The position numbers were made by a program, and so were the translations under genes. DNA of 64,000 nt, from the NCBI RefSeq assembly GCF_951801035.1, contig NZ_CATOKT010000003.1. One strand, 5' to 3'. Positions 50,226 through 58,233 of the stretch are shown here, piece after piece; the first letter of the stretch is position 1, and each line of letters starts with the position of its first letter. The stretch is from Adlercreutzia sp910585575. GTDB taxonomy: Bacteria; Actinomycetota; Coriobacteriia; Coriobacteriales; Eggerthellaceae. Under the pieces are notes generated by a model, which saw only the letters and a list, made by a program, of their open reading frames with translations, made no database searches and was not told the origin of the DNA.

Positions 50226-52343
50226 ATGGCTAAAATCGATCTGAAGGACACGCGCAATATCGGCATCATGGCCCACATTGATGCAGGCAAGACCACCACG
50301 ACCGAGCGCATCCTTTACTACACGGGCAAGACCCACAAGATCGGCGAGGTGCACGACGGCGCTGCCACCATGGACTGGATGGTTCAGGAGCAGGAGCGCG
50401 GCGTGACCATTACCGCCGCTGCCACCACCTGCTTCTGGAAGTACCCCGGCGGCAAGGCCGACGGCAAGGAGTACCGCTTCCAGATCATCGACACCCCCGG
50501 CCACGTGGACTTCACGGCCGAGGTGGAGCGCTCTCTGCGCGTGCTCGACGGCACCGTCGCTGTGTTCGACGCCGTTGCCGGCGTGCAGCCCCAGTCCGAG
50601 ACGGTGTGGCGCCAGGCCGAGCGTTACGGCGTGCCCCGCATCGCCTTCATCAACAAGTACGACCGCGTGGGTGCCGACTTCATCCACGCCATCCAGACCA
50701 TGCGCGACCGTCTGGACGCCCCCGCCGTTGCCGCTCAGCTGCCCATGGGCGCCGAGGACAACTTCTGGGGCATCATCGACCTGGTTACCATGACCGCTTG
50801 GGACTTCAAGGCCGATGACAAGGGCATGACCTACCCCGAGCCCATGGATGCCATCCCCGCCGAGTTCCTCGAGGACGCCGAGCTGTATCGCCAGGAGCTC
50901 CTGGACGCTGCCGCCGACTGCGACGACGAGCTCATGGAGAAGGTCATCATGGAGGAGGAGATCTCCGTCGACGAGCTGAAGGCCGCCATCCGCAAGGGTG
51001 TTATCGCCTGCCAGATCAACCCCGTGTTCGTGGGCTCCGCCTACAAGAACAAGGGCGTGCAGGAGCTGCTCGACGCCGTGGTCGACTACATGCCGTCCCC
51101 CGTTGACATTCCGCCCATCAAGGGCACCAACCCCGAGACGGGCGAGGAGGAGGAGCGTCCCGCCGATCCGAAGGCGCCGTTCTCTTCTCTGGCCTTCAAG
51201 ATCATGACCGACCCCTACGTGGGCAAGCTCACCTACCTGCGCGTGTACTCTGGTCACCTGGATGCCGGCAGCTACGTGCTGAATGCCACGAAGGACAAGA
51301 AGGAGCGTATCGGCCGCTTGCTGCAGATGCACTCCAACCAGCGCGTTGACATCGACGCCGTGTCCGCCGGCGACATCGTTGCCGTCGTGGGCCTGAAGGA
51401 CACCTCCACCGGTGACACCCTCTGCGCCGAGAACGCCCCCATCATCCTGGAGTCCATGGAGTTCGCCGATCCCGTTATCGACATCGCCGTGGAGCCCAAG
51501 ACCAAGGCCGAGCAGGACAAGATGGCCATCGCTCTGCAGAAGCTGGCCGAGGAGGACCCCACCTTCCGCGTGTCCACCAACCACGAGACCGGCCAGACCA
51601 TCATCGCCGGCATGGGCGAGCTGCACCTCGAGATCATCATCGACCGTCTGCTGCGCGAGTTCAAGGTCGAGGCCAACGTGGGCAAGCCCCAGGTTGCCTA
51701 CCGCGAGCGTCCGGGCAAGGAGGTCATGAACGCCGAGGGCAAGTTCGTGCGCCAGTCCGGTGGTCGCGGCCAGTACGGCCATGCGGTCATCAACATGTAC
51801 CCGCAGGAGCCGGGCAAGGGCTACGAGTTCGTCAACAAGATCGTGGGCGGCGTCGTGCCGAAGGAGTACATCCCCTCCATCGACAAGGGCATCCAGGAGG
51901 CGCTGAACTCCGGCGTTCTGGCAGGATATCCCGTCGAGGACGTGAAGGTCGAGCTCATCGACGGCTCCTACCATGACGTTGACTCCTCCGAGGCTGCCTT
52001 TAAGGTGGCCGGCTCCATGGCCATCAAGGACGCCCTGCGCAAGTCCAACCCGGTCATCCTCGAGCCGGTTATGGCCGTCGAGGTGGAAACCCCCGAGGAG
52101 TACACGGGCTTTGTCATGGGCGACATCCCGTCTCGCCGTGGCCTCATTCAGGGCCAGGAGCAGCGCGGTTCTGCCGTGGTCATCGAGGCCAAGGTTCCGC
52201 TGGGCAACATGTTCGGCTACGCAACCGACCTGCGCAGCGGCACTCAGGGCCGCGCGGTGTACACCATGCAGTTCGATTCCTACGAGCCGGTGCCCAAGTC
52301 CGTGCAAGACGAGATTATCAGCAAGGCCGGCGGCAACGCCTAA
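50226..52343 (+). CDS. fusA: Elongation factor G
   Basis: The translocase GTPase of translation, 705 residues. G motifs: AHIDAGKTTTTER, DTPGHVDF and NKYDRVG. Switch I contains QEQERGVTITAAATT. Domains II-V follow, with RSGTQGRAVYTMQF at the end. Length and motifs mark it as canonical EF-G rather than a Tet-type protection protein. tuf, which often follows fusA, is absent; rpsJ follows directly. Confidence 0.98.
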   Translation: MAKIDLKDTRNIGIMAHIDAGKTTTTERILYYTGKTHKIGEVHDGAATMDWMVQEQERGVTITAAATTCFWKYPGGKADGKEYRFQIIDTPGHVDFTAEVERSLRVLDGTVAVFDAVAGVQPQSETVWRQAERYGVPRIAFINKYDRVGADFIHAIQTMRDRLDAPAVAAQLPMGAEDNFWGIIDLVTMTAWDFKADDKGMTYPEPMDAIPAEFLEDAELYRQELLDAAADCDDELMEKVIMEEEISVDELKAAIRKGVIACQINPVFVGSAYKNKGVQELLDAVVDYMPSPVDIPPIKGTNPETGEEEERPADPKAPFSSLAFKIMTDPYVGKLTYLRVYSGHLDAGSYVLNATKDKKERIGRLLQMHSNQRVDIDAVSAGDIVAVVGLKDTSTGDTLCAENAPIILESMEFADPVIDIAVEPKTKAEQDKMAIALQKLAEEDPTFRVSTNHETGQTIIAGMGELHLEIIIDRLLREFKVEANVGKPQVAYRERPGKEVMNAEGKFVRQSGGRGQYGHAVINMYPQEPGKGYEFVNKIVGGVVPKEYIPSIDKGIQEALNSGVLAGYPVEDVKVELIDGSYHDVDSSEAAFKVAGSMAIKDALRKSNPVILEPVMAVEVETPEEYTGFVMGDIPSRRGLIQGQEQRGSAVVIEAKVPLGNMFGYATDLRSGTQGRAVYTMQFDSYEPVPKSVQDEIISKAGGNA

Positions 52344-52375
52344 GGCGCCCCCGCACTTCATTGGAGGTAAAGTAA

Positions 52376-52684
52376 GTGGCTAGTCAAAAGATTCGCATCC
52401 GCCTGAAGGGGTACGATCATGAGATCGTGGATCAGTCCACGCGCCTCATCGTCGATACCGCTCAGAAGACGGGTGCCAAGGTTTCCGGTCCTATTCCGCT
52501 GCCGACGGAGCGCAACCTGTACTGCGTCATCCGCTCGCCCCACGTGGACAAGGACTCCCGCGAGCAGTTCGAGATGCGTACGCACAAGCGTCTGATCGAC
52601 ATCCTCGAGCCCACGCCCAACACCGTGGACTCCCTGATGCGCCTCGATCTCCCTGCTGGCGTTGACATCGAGATCAAGCTGTAA
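52376..52684 (+). CDS. rpsJ: 30S ribosomal protein S10
   Basis: A 102-residue protein with the canonical start QKIRIRLKGYDHEIVD and end DLPAGVDIEIKL. GTG start after TTGGAGGTAAAGTAA. It is the usual first gene of the S10 operon, here fused to the str genes with only 32 bases between. Confidence 0.97.
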   Translation: MASQKIRIRLKGYDHEIVDQSTRLIVDTAQKTGAKVSGPIPLPTERNLYCVIRSPHVDKDSREQFEMRTHKRLIDILEPTPNTVDSLMRLDLPAGVDIEIKL

Positions 52685-52697
52685 GGAGGTTTGGGAC

Positions 52698-53318
52698 ATG
52701 ATTAACGCTATCTACGGCAAGAAGATCGGCATGACCCAGATCTTCGACGACCAGGACCGCATCGTCCCGGTTACCGTCATCCAGGCCGAGCCGAACACGG
52801 TGTGCCAGGTGAAGACGGTCGACACCGACGGCTACGAGGCTGTGCAGATGGGCTTCGGCTACATCAAGCCCCGTCGTGTGAACAAGCCCATGCAGGGTCA
52901 CTTCGACAAGCAGGGCGCCGAGCCGAAGCGCTACCTGCGCGAGGTGCGCGTGGAGAACGCAAGCGAGTACAAGGTGGGCGACGAGCAGACCGTCGCCGCT
53001 TTCGCCGAGGTGAAGAAGGTGGACGTCACCGGTACGTCCAAGGGTAAGGGCTTCGCTGGCGTTATGAAGCGCTACGGCTTCCGCGGCGGCCCGGGCGGCC
53101 ATGGTGCGCACTTCCACCGCGCTCCCGGTTCCGTCGGCCAGTGCGCCACCCCGTCCCGCGTGTTCAAGGGCCTGCGCCTTCCCGGCCACATGGGCTGCGA
53201 CACCGTGACCGTGAAGAACCTCGAGGTCGTGCGCATCGACGAGGACCAGAACCTCATTCTGGTCAAGGGCGCTGTCCCCGGCGGCAAGAACGGCATCGTG
53301 CGCGTTCGCATGGCGTAA
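52698..53318 (+). CDS. rplC: 50S ribosomal protein L3
   Basis: A 206-residue protein that nucleates 23S rRNA folding. INAIYGKKIGMTQIF and FRGGPGGHGAHFHRAPGSVG are signature regions. The ATG at 52698 follows AAGGAGG; longer in-frame starts lie inside rpsJ. Confidence 0.97.
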   Translation: MINAIYGKKIGMTQIFDDQDRIVPVTVIQAEPNTVCQVKTVDTDGYEAVQMGFGYIKPRRVNKPMQGHFDKQGAEPKRYLREVRVENASEYKVGDEQTVAAFAEVKKVDVTGTSKGKGFAGVMKRYGFRGGPGGHGAHFHRAPGSVGQCATPSRVFKGLRLPGHMGCDTVTVKNLEVVRIDEDQNLILVKGAVPGGKNGIVRVRMA

Positions 53319-53352
53319 CCTAAGAAGCTGAAGTTACAAGGAGCTCATAGAT

Positions 53353-53979
53353 ATGACAACCATTGAGATTAAGGACGTGAAGGGCGCTGCCGCTGGCACG
53401 GTCGATCTGAACGACGCCGTGTTCGCCATCGAGCCGAACGTGCCTGTGATGCATCGCACCGTGAAGGCGCAGCAGGCATCCTGGCGTCAGGGCACTGCCA
53501 ACACGCGCACCCGCGGCATGGTCCGCGGCGGCGGCAAGAAGCCGTGGCGTCAGAAGGGCACCGGTCGTGCCCGTCAGGGTACCATCCGCGCTCCCCAGTG
53601 GGCCGGCGGCGGTACCGTGTTCGGTCCCCACACCCGCAGCTACGACCAGAAGGTCAACAAGAAGGAGATCAAGCTGGCCATGCGCTCGGCTCTCTCCGCC
53701 AAGTTGGCTGACGGCGAGCTCGTCGTGGTGAAGGACATGGACTTCGAGAAGCCCCGCACCAAGGACGCTGTGGCCCTCATCAAGGCCCTGGGTCTGGAAG
53801 GCAAGCGCATCTGCGTCGTCATCGGCAACGAGGACATCGAGGCGTTCCTCTCCTTCCGCAACATCCCCGAGGTGAACATCCTGCCGGTGGGCGATATCAA
53901 CACCTACGAGCTGGTCGACAACAAGGCCCTCGTCATCGCCGAGCCGTGCCTGAAGCGTATCGAGGAGGTGCTTGCATAA
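53353..53979 (+). CDS. rplD: 50S ribosomal protein L4
   Basis: A 208-residue exit-tunnel protein, recognisable by the long basic loop RGGGKKPWRQKGTGRARQGT. In many bacteria L4 represses its own operon; no leader for this was found. Its stop overlaps the rplW start. Confidence 0.97.
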   Translation: MTTIEIKDVKGAAAGTVDLNDAVFAIEPNVPVMHRTVKAQQASWRQGTANTRTRGMVRGGGKKPWRQKGTGRARQGTIRAPQWAGGGTVFGPHTRSYDQKVNKKEIKLAMRSALSAKLADGELVVVKDMDFEKPRTKDAVALIKALGLEGKRICVVIGNEDIEAFLSFRNIPEVNILPVGDINTYELVDNKALVIAEPCLKRIEEVLA

Positions 53980-54266
53980 TGCAGAAGGATCCCCGCGAGG
54001 TCATCATCCGCCCCGTCATCACGGAGCACAGCTACGACGCCATGGAGAACAACGTCTACACCTTCGAGGTGGCCAAGGACGCCAACAAGGTTGAGATTCG
54101 CCAGGCCGTTGAGGCTATCTTCAAGGTCAAGGTGGTCAAGGTGAACACCCTGAACGTGAAGTCCAAGCCGAAGCGCGTCCGCTACCAGGAGGGTCGCACC
54201 CGCACCTGGAAGAAGGCCATGGTTACCCTGGCCGAGGGCGAGACCATCGAGATCTTCGCTTCCTAA
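53979..54266 (+). CDS. rplW: 50S ribosomal protein L23
   Basis: A 95-residue protein at the tunnel exit. DPREVIIRPVITEHSYDAME and YTFEVAKDANKVEIRQAVE are signatures. The ATG overlaps the rplD stop as TAATG; GAGGAGG lies upstream. It is followed by a strong terminator instead of rplB, and its last 12 codons plus the terminator are duplicated in decayed form near 56.0 kb. Confidence 0.97.
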   Translation: MQKDPREVIIRPVITEHSYDAMENNVYTFEVAKDANKVEIRQAVEAIFKVKVVKVNTLNVKSKPKRVRYQEGRTRTWKKAMVTLAEGETIEIFAS

Positions 54267-54291
54267 GCGAACTCGAGCGTTAAGCTAGCAA

Positions 54292-54322
54292 GCCCCCGCC
54301 TCTTACGAGGCGGGGGCTTTTT
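54292..54322 (+). terminator. Strong intrinsic terminator ending the ribosomal protein operon at rplW
   Basis: GCCCCCGCCTC (54292-54302) and GAGGCGGGGGC (54307-54317), an 11-bp perfect stem with a TTAC loop, followed by TTTTT. It lies 25 bases after the rplW stop. Confidence 0.95.
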
Positions 54323-54355
54323 CTTGTTGACGACACAGCAGATAATTCGCTGCGA

Positions 54356-54361
54356 TATAAT
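54356..54361 (+). promoter_or_regulatory. -10 box of surface protein gene 1
   Basis: Consensus TATAAT 55 bases before the start codon. The nearest good -35, TTGACG, is 23 bases upstream, too far, so the promoter may be weak or activated. Confidence 0.4.
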
Positions 54362-54415
54362 AATATTTCTAACGTGAAGTGTTTTGCGGAAGCAGCAGAT
54401 GGGAAGGAACGCACC

Positions 54416-55879
54416 ATGGGAAAGGCCTTGCGAGCGCAACGGACGCGGAGGCGTTCGGGAAAGAAGCTGGTCGCCGGTGCGCTGTCGCTGCTTCTGTGCG
54501 CGGCTCTGGTTCCCACGGGTGCTTTGGCAGAGGCGGATCTGGCCTGGGCGGACGAGCCTGGTAGCTCGGACTCTGCGGGTCTGCCGAATCTTCCGGCTCT
54601 TCCGAATCTGCCGAACATCGGCGACTTCAATCCTGATGACATTCCCGGGCTGGCTGATTTCATTAACGGGCTTCGTCCGGGCGGCGGTTCGGGTGCCACG
54701 ACGCCCGCCGTGCCCACGGTGCCCACACCGCCCACGGCTGCCGACCTCGAGGCCGCTTTGGCCAACGAGGTGTTCGCCCTGTACTACCGCAACGGTACAG
54801 CCGACACCTATACCCTGGTGCTACAGCGAGGCCCTCAGGCCGATCCGAAGCGCGGGACGCCTGTGGAAACGCAGACGGGCTTTATGTGCAACGAGAAAAT
54901 TCCCACCAAGCATTGCGTGTGTCGCTCGTGGAGCAGCTCGCTTAACAGTAAGGTCACCAAGGTAATCGTGGAAGATGCCATGGCTCCTCACTCGACGGCC
55001 TACTGGTTCAGCGGCATGACCTCGTGCACTTCGCTTGATCTGGGGAAGCTCGATCTGTCGCAGGCCACCGATATACGGGGCATGTTCAGCGGCTGCACCA
55101 GCATGAGCACCCTCGACCTCTCGGGTTTCAATTTGGCGAAGATGCCGAAGATGGACAACCTCTTTCCCTCGCGCAGTGCGGTGCTGGCCACCATCAAGGT
55201 GCCAGCTACGGGAGATTTCTCCGGTGTGCTGCCCACGCCGAGCCCTTCGTTCTTGCCGGGTGCTACGGGCAAGTGGGTCAACGAGCGCGGCAAGGTGTTC
55301 AGTGCTGCGACCATTCCGGCCAAAACGGCGGCTACCTACCGGGCTCAGCGCGGGTATTCGCTGGCCAACGGGTATATCAAGCAGACGACGTACGAGTATG
55401 TCTACACGGGCAAGGCCATCAAGCCGTCGTTCGCGGTGCGCGTGGCCGGTCACACCTTGAAAAAGGGCACGGACTACACGCTGTCTTACAAGAAGAACAA
55501 GGCCGTAGGCCTCGCTACCTTGGTGGCCACGGGAAAAGGGAACTATTCAGGCAAGCTGACCTGCACGTTCCGTATCAATCCTCCGAACGTGAAGCGCGTG
55601 GCCGTGAAGCGCGGCAAGAAGAGCCTGACGGTCAAATGGACCAAGCGCAAGGGGCAAGCGAAGCTGGTCACGGGCTACGAGGTGCGCGTCAGCACCGACC
55701 GAGCCGCCCATAAGGTGAAGGTCTACCGCTTTGTAAAGAAGCCGAAGGCGTCTTCGGTAAAGATCATGGGTCTCAAGGCCAAGAAGACCTACTATGTCTC
55801 GGTGCGCACCTACAAGAAAACCGGTGGCCGCTCCTACTTCAGCACCTGGTCCAAGCCGAAGGCAGTAAAGACCAAATAG
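54416..55879 (+). CDS. BspA-type surface protein 1 with MBG/fn3-like basic C-terminus
   Basis: A 487-residue exported protein. A basic N-terminus (RTRRRSGKK) and hydrophobic core form the signal peptide. A Pro/Leu/Asn-rich linker follows (LPALPNLPNIGDFN). The core has two partial DUF285 (BspA) leucine-rich repeats, MFSGCTSMSTLDLSGFN being the clearest. Then comes an extracellular beta-domain (YTGKAIKPSFAVRVAG, with GNYSGKLTCTFRI) and a fibronectin type III domain rich in Lys/Arg. No sortase motif. The ATG has GGGAAGGAAC upstream. It is a paralogue of the gene starting at 56630, with fewer repeats. Confidence 0.85.
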   Translation: MGKALRAQRTRRRSGKKLVAGALSLLLCAALVPTGALAEADLAWADEPGSSDSAGLPNLPALPNLPNIGDFNPDDIPGLADFINGLRPGGGSGATTPAVPTVPTPPTAADLEAALANEVFALYYRNGTADTYTLVLQRGPQADPKRGTPVETQTGFMCNEKIPTKHCVCRSWSSSLNSKVTKVIVEDAMAPHSTAYWFSGMTSCTSLDLGKLDLSQATDIRGMFSGCTSMSTLDLSGFNLAKMPKMDNLFPSRSAVLATIKVPATGDFSGVLPTPSPSFLPGATGKWVNERGKVFSAATIPAKTAATYRAQRGYSLANGYIKQTTYEYVYTGKAIKPSFAVRVAGHTLKKGTDYTLSYKKNKAVGLATLVATGKGNYSGKLTCTFRINPPNVKRVAVKRGKKSLTVKWTKRKGQAKLVTGYEVRVSTDRAAHKVKVYRFVKKPKASSVKIMGLKAKKTYYVSVRTYKKTGGRSYFSTWSKPKAVKTK

Positions 55880-55998
55880 CGCTTGCGGCGAGGAATCCGC
55901 GAGGCCGGAAAGGTTGCGCAGGGTAGTGCGGGCTAGATAGCATTTGCCGTGAGGGGTCCACAAAGGCCGGGACGGTTGCGTGCGGTGGTGCGGGCTGG
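55876..55998 (+). repeat. 61/62-nt imperfect tandem repeat at the 3' end of surface gene 1
   Basis: Unit 1 starts at 55876 inside the stop codon of surface gene 1 (ATAGCGCTTGC...), unit 2 at 55937 (ATAGCATTTGC...); both end in GTGCGGGCT. About three quarters of positions match with one single-base gap. The second unit runs into the decayed rplW tail. Confidence 0.75.
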
Positions 55999-56090
55999 CC
56001 GGAGGCGAGACTATCAGGTTTTTCGCCTCCTAATCGAGCTCGAGTGTTAGGCTAGTGAGCCCTTGCCTCCCGTGAGGTAGGGGCTTTTTT
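55995..56090 (+). pseudogene. Decayed copy of the rplW 3' end and its terminator
   Basis: Positions 55995-56089 align without gaps to 54228-54322, the last 12 codons of rplW, its stop and its terminator, with about 77% identity; nearly all of the 22 differences are transitions. The translation is LAGGETIRFFAS-stop against LAEGETIEIFAS-stop in rplW. The terminator stem (56059-56069 with 56074-56084) survives through two G-T pairs, and TTTTTT follows, so it probably still terminates surface gene 1. No ribosomal reading frame continues upstream, so this is a fragment and not a second rplW. Confidence 0.82.
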
Positions 56091-56629
56091 GGTGGAGGCG
56101 GAGCATGGGGGAGGGAGGGGTGCTGACGAGGCTCATGCGACCGGTCGCCCGGGACGAACCGTACGCTTCTGTGGTCAACTAGCAGTAAAAACCCGAATTT
56201 CGTCGATTGCAAACGGTATTTTGGCCAAACGCCTATGAAAAACCTGAAAATTTGGCACCAACTAAGAGAATGGCTCCTTTGCGTGGGCTGACTGCTGCAG
56301 TAGTTCCAGGTCAGAGGTGGCTCAATTAGGAACTCGAGTAAATTGCTTTTTGCAGAATTGGGTATTTCCTAGCTGATTGCCCAAAATGGCAACATCCTCA
56401 AAGAAAAATCGGGATTTAGCCTTCGATTGACCGCTCGCCGCCATCAGGTAGCACTGCCGTCTTGAAAGCATGGGGTAGATAGACGGGATGTGCTGTCGAG
56501 CATCGGAAATGTTGCGCAACGGAATTTCGATACCTCGCTTTACCATTAGTAAAGAGCCTCTCAATAACGAGGATCTCATCTCTGGGGAAACCGAGCTGTC
56601 GCTTTATGGAGAGCAGGAAGGGAGAAGTC
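56091..56629. other. Long gene-free leader region of surface gene 2
   Basis: About 540 bases with no supported gene, AT-richer than the neighbourhood. Short open frames exist on both strands but lack ribosome-binding sites and recognisable products. It may hold the promoter and regulatory sites for the following gene; I found no convincing -35/-10 pair. Confidence 0.5.
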
Positions 56630-58177
56630 ATGCAGGTTTTCAAAAGAATGAGTGCTTTGCTGCTGTCGGGGTTGTTGTGTGCGGCCCTTGTGCCTGTCGC
56701 ATCGCTGTCGTTCGTCCAGCAGGCGTGGGCTGATGGCGCAACGGTATATGCCATGTATTACCGCACGCCGGGTACGTATAACTATACGCTCGTCATTCAA
56801 AAGGGCGATAAGGTTGACAGTCGGTATGGCACTTTCATCGAGAAGCATGATGGTGTAGTGGAGGATACGCGCTACAACTGGGGCGACGAGGAATATCCCG
56901 ATTGGAGGGAGGAATGCAATTGCGGCACTTGGGGCTCGTCGCTTGATTCCAACGTTACGAAGGTGATTGTTAGGGACGCTATCGCGCCGCACGCTATTTC
57001 GTTCGGCGACTTCGCGCGGTGCATGAGCATGGATTTGGCGAAGCTGGATACGAGCAGAATGACGAACATGAGCGAAATGTTTTGGGGCTGCGATGCATTG
57101 AAGTCACTCGATTTATCGCGATTTAACACAGCGAACGTCACGGATATGGGCAATATGTTTAGAAGCTGTGACTCGCTTGAATCGGTTGCCCTTTCCTCGT
57201 TCAACACCGCTAAGGTTACCGATATGAGCGGTATGTTCGCCTACTGTGAATCCTTGAAATCGATTAATGTATCGAGCTTCAACACAGCGAACGTAACGGA
57301 TATGTCGAACATGTTTTACGGATGCGATAGGCTCGCTTCGCTCGATCTCTCGAAGTTCAACATGAATCGAGTGCTCAAGATGAACAGCATGCTGCCAGAC
57401 TACGGGAGCCTTGCATGGGTGAAGCTGCCTGCTTCGGCTAATTTCCGCGGCCAGCTGCCAACTCCTGAGCCGGAATACGTTGATGGCGCAGTAGGAACCT
57501 GGGTGAATTCTGCTGGAAAGGTGTTCAAGTCGAATGAAATCCCGGGCTTTAAGGCTGATACCTACAAAGCCAAGCGCGGGTACTCGATTAAGAAGGGATC
57601 TTTGATCTATCCGTCAAATAAAGCAGGTGATTGGATTTGGAATTATTCCTACACTGGTAAAGCCGTCAAGCCTAAGTTCAAGGTGGAGGTTGCCGGTAAG
57701 ACGCTGGTGAAAAATCGCGACTATACCATTTCCTTTAAAAACAATGTTAAGGTTGGAACGGCGAAGGTGACCGTAAAAGGGAAGGGAAACTATTCCGGAA
57801 AACTGACTGGAGAGTTCAGTATTGTGCCACCGAAAACCTCCATTAAGAAGGTCAAGGGCGTAAAGAAGGGTATTAAGATTACCTGGAAGAAGGCGTCTAG
57901 TAAGGCAATCAAGAAGAAGCAAGTAACGGGCTATGCAATCAAAGTAAGTACCGACAAAAAGGGCGATAAAACGGTTTTGATCTCTATTCCCATGGGCAAA
58001 GGAGAATCGCTGAATGGTTACCAGCCATGGGTTAAGGGGGCGAAAAGAACTTCCGTGCGAATAACTGGTCTGAAGGCAAAGAAAAAATACTATGTGTCTG
58101 TGGCACCCTACACGATTAAGAAGGGCAGCGAATACATTGGCGCCTGGTCCAAGCCGAAAGCGGTGCGGACTAAGTAG
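56630..58177 (+). CDS. BspA-type surface protein 2 with DUF285 leucine-rich repeats
   Basis: A 515-residue exported protein; the signal peptide ends near QQAWADG. Residues ~125-245 hold at least four DUF285 repeats of about 24 residues with the pattern MFxxCdxLxSldlSxFNTanVTdM (e.g. MFRSCDSLESVALSSFNTAK). They are followed by the same beta-domain as in paralogue 1 (YTGKAVKPKFKVEVAGKTL, GNYSGKLTGEFSI) and a Lys-rich fn3 domain ending KPKAVRTK. Such proteins bind host or bacterial surfaces. GGAAGGGAGAAGTC precedes the ATG. Codon use is AT-richer than in paralogue 1. Confidence 0.88.
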   Translation: MQVFKRMSALLLSGLLCAALVPVASLSFVQQAWADGATVYAMYYRTPGTYNYTLVIQKGDKVDSRYGTFIEKHDGVVEDTRYNWGDEEYPDWREECNCGTWGSSLDSNVTKVIVRDAIAPHAISFGDFARCMSMDLAKLDTSRMTNMSEMFWGCDALKSLDLSRFNTANVTDMGNMFRSCDSLESVALSSFNTAKVTDMSGMFAYCESLKSINVSSFNTANVTDMSNMFYGCDRLASLDLSKFNMNRVLKMNSMLPDYGSLAWVKLPASANFRGQLPTPEPEYVDGAVGTWVNSAGKVFKSNEIPGFKADTYKAKRGYSIKKGSLIYPSNKAGDWIWNYSYTGKAVKPKFKVEVAGKTLVKNRDYTISFKNNVKVGTAKVTVKGKGNYSGKLTGEFSIVPPKTSIKKVKGVKKGIKITWKKASSKAIKKKQVTGYAIKVSTDKKGDKTVLISIPMGKGESLNGYQPWVKGAKRTSVRITGLKAKKKYYVSVAPYTIKKGSEYIGAWSKPKAVRTK

Positions 58178-58197
58178 CTTGCTCGAAAGGAACTAAC

Positions 58198-58233
58198 GCG
58201 TAAAGGGGTCGGCGTGTGCCGGCCCCTTTACGC
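58198..58233. terminator. Terminator hairpin between convergent genes, overlapping the phosphodiesterase stop
   Basis: GCGTAAAGGGGTCGGC (58198-58213) pairs with 58218-58233 over 16 bp with one T-G pair and a GTGT loop. The right arm includes the last codons of the minus-strand gene. Confidence 0.8.

Noticed and set aside
50226..52343. Tetracycline ribosomal protection protein
   Set aside because: Position between rpsG and rpsJ, length and motifs match canonical EF-G.
50208..52361. A 717-codon minus-strand open frame
   Set aside because: Exact antisense shadow of fusA with Leu/Gly/Val/His-rich composition; no independent support.
55995..56033. A second functional rplW gene
   Set aside because: Only the last 12 codons are similar; no L23 reading frame or start exists upstream.
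56091..56629. Short open frames in the surface-gene leader (for example 56322-56579 on the minus strand)
   Set aside because: No ribosome-binding sites, unusual composition and no recognisable products.
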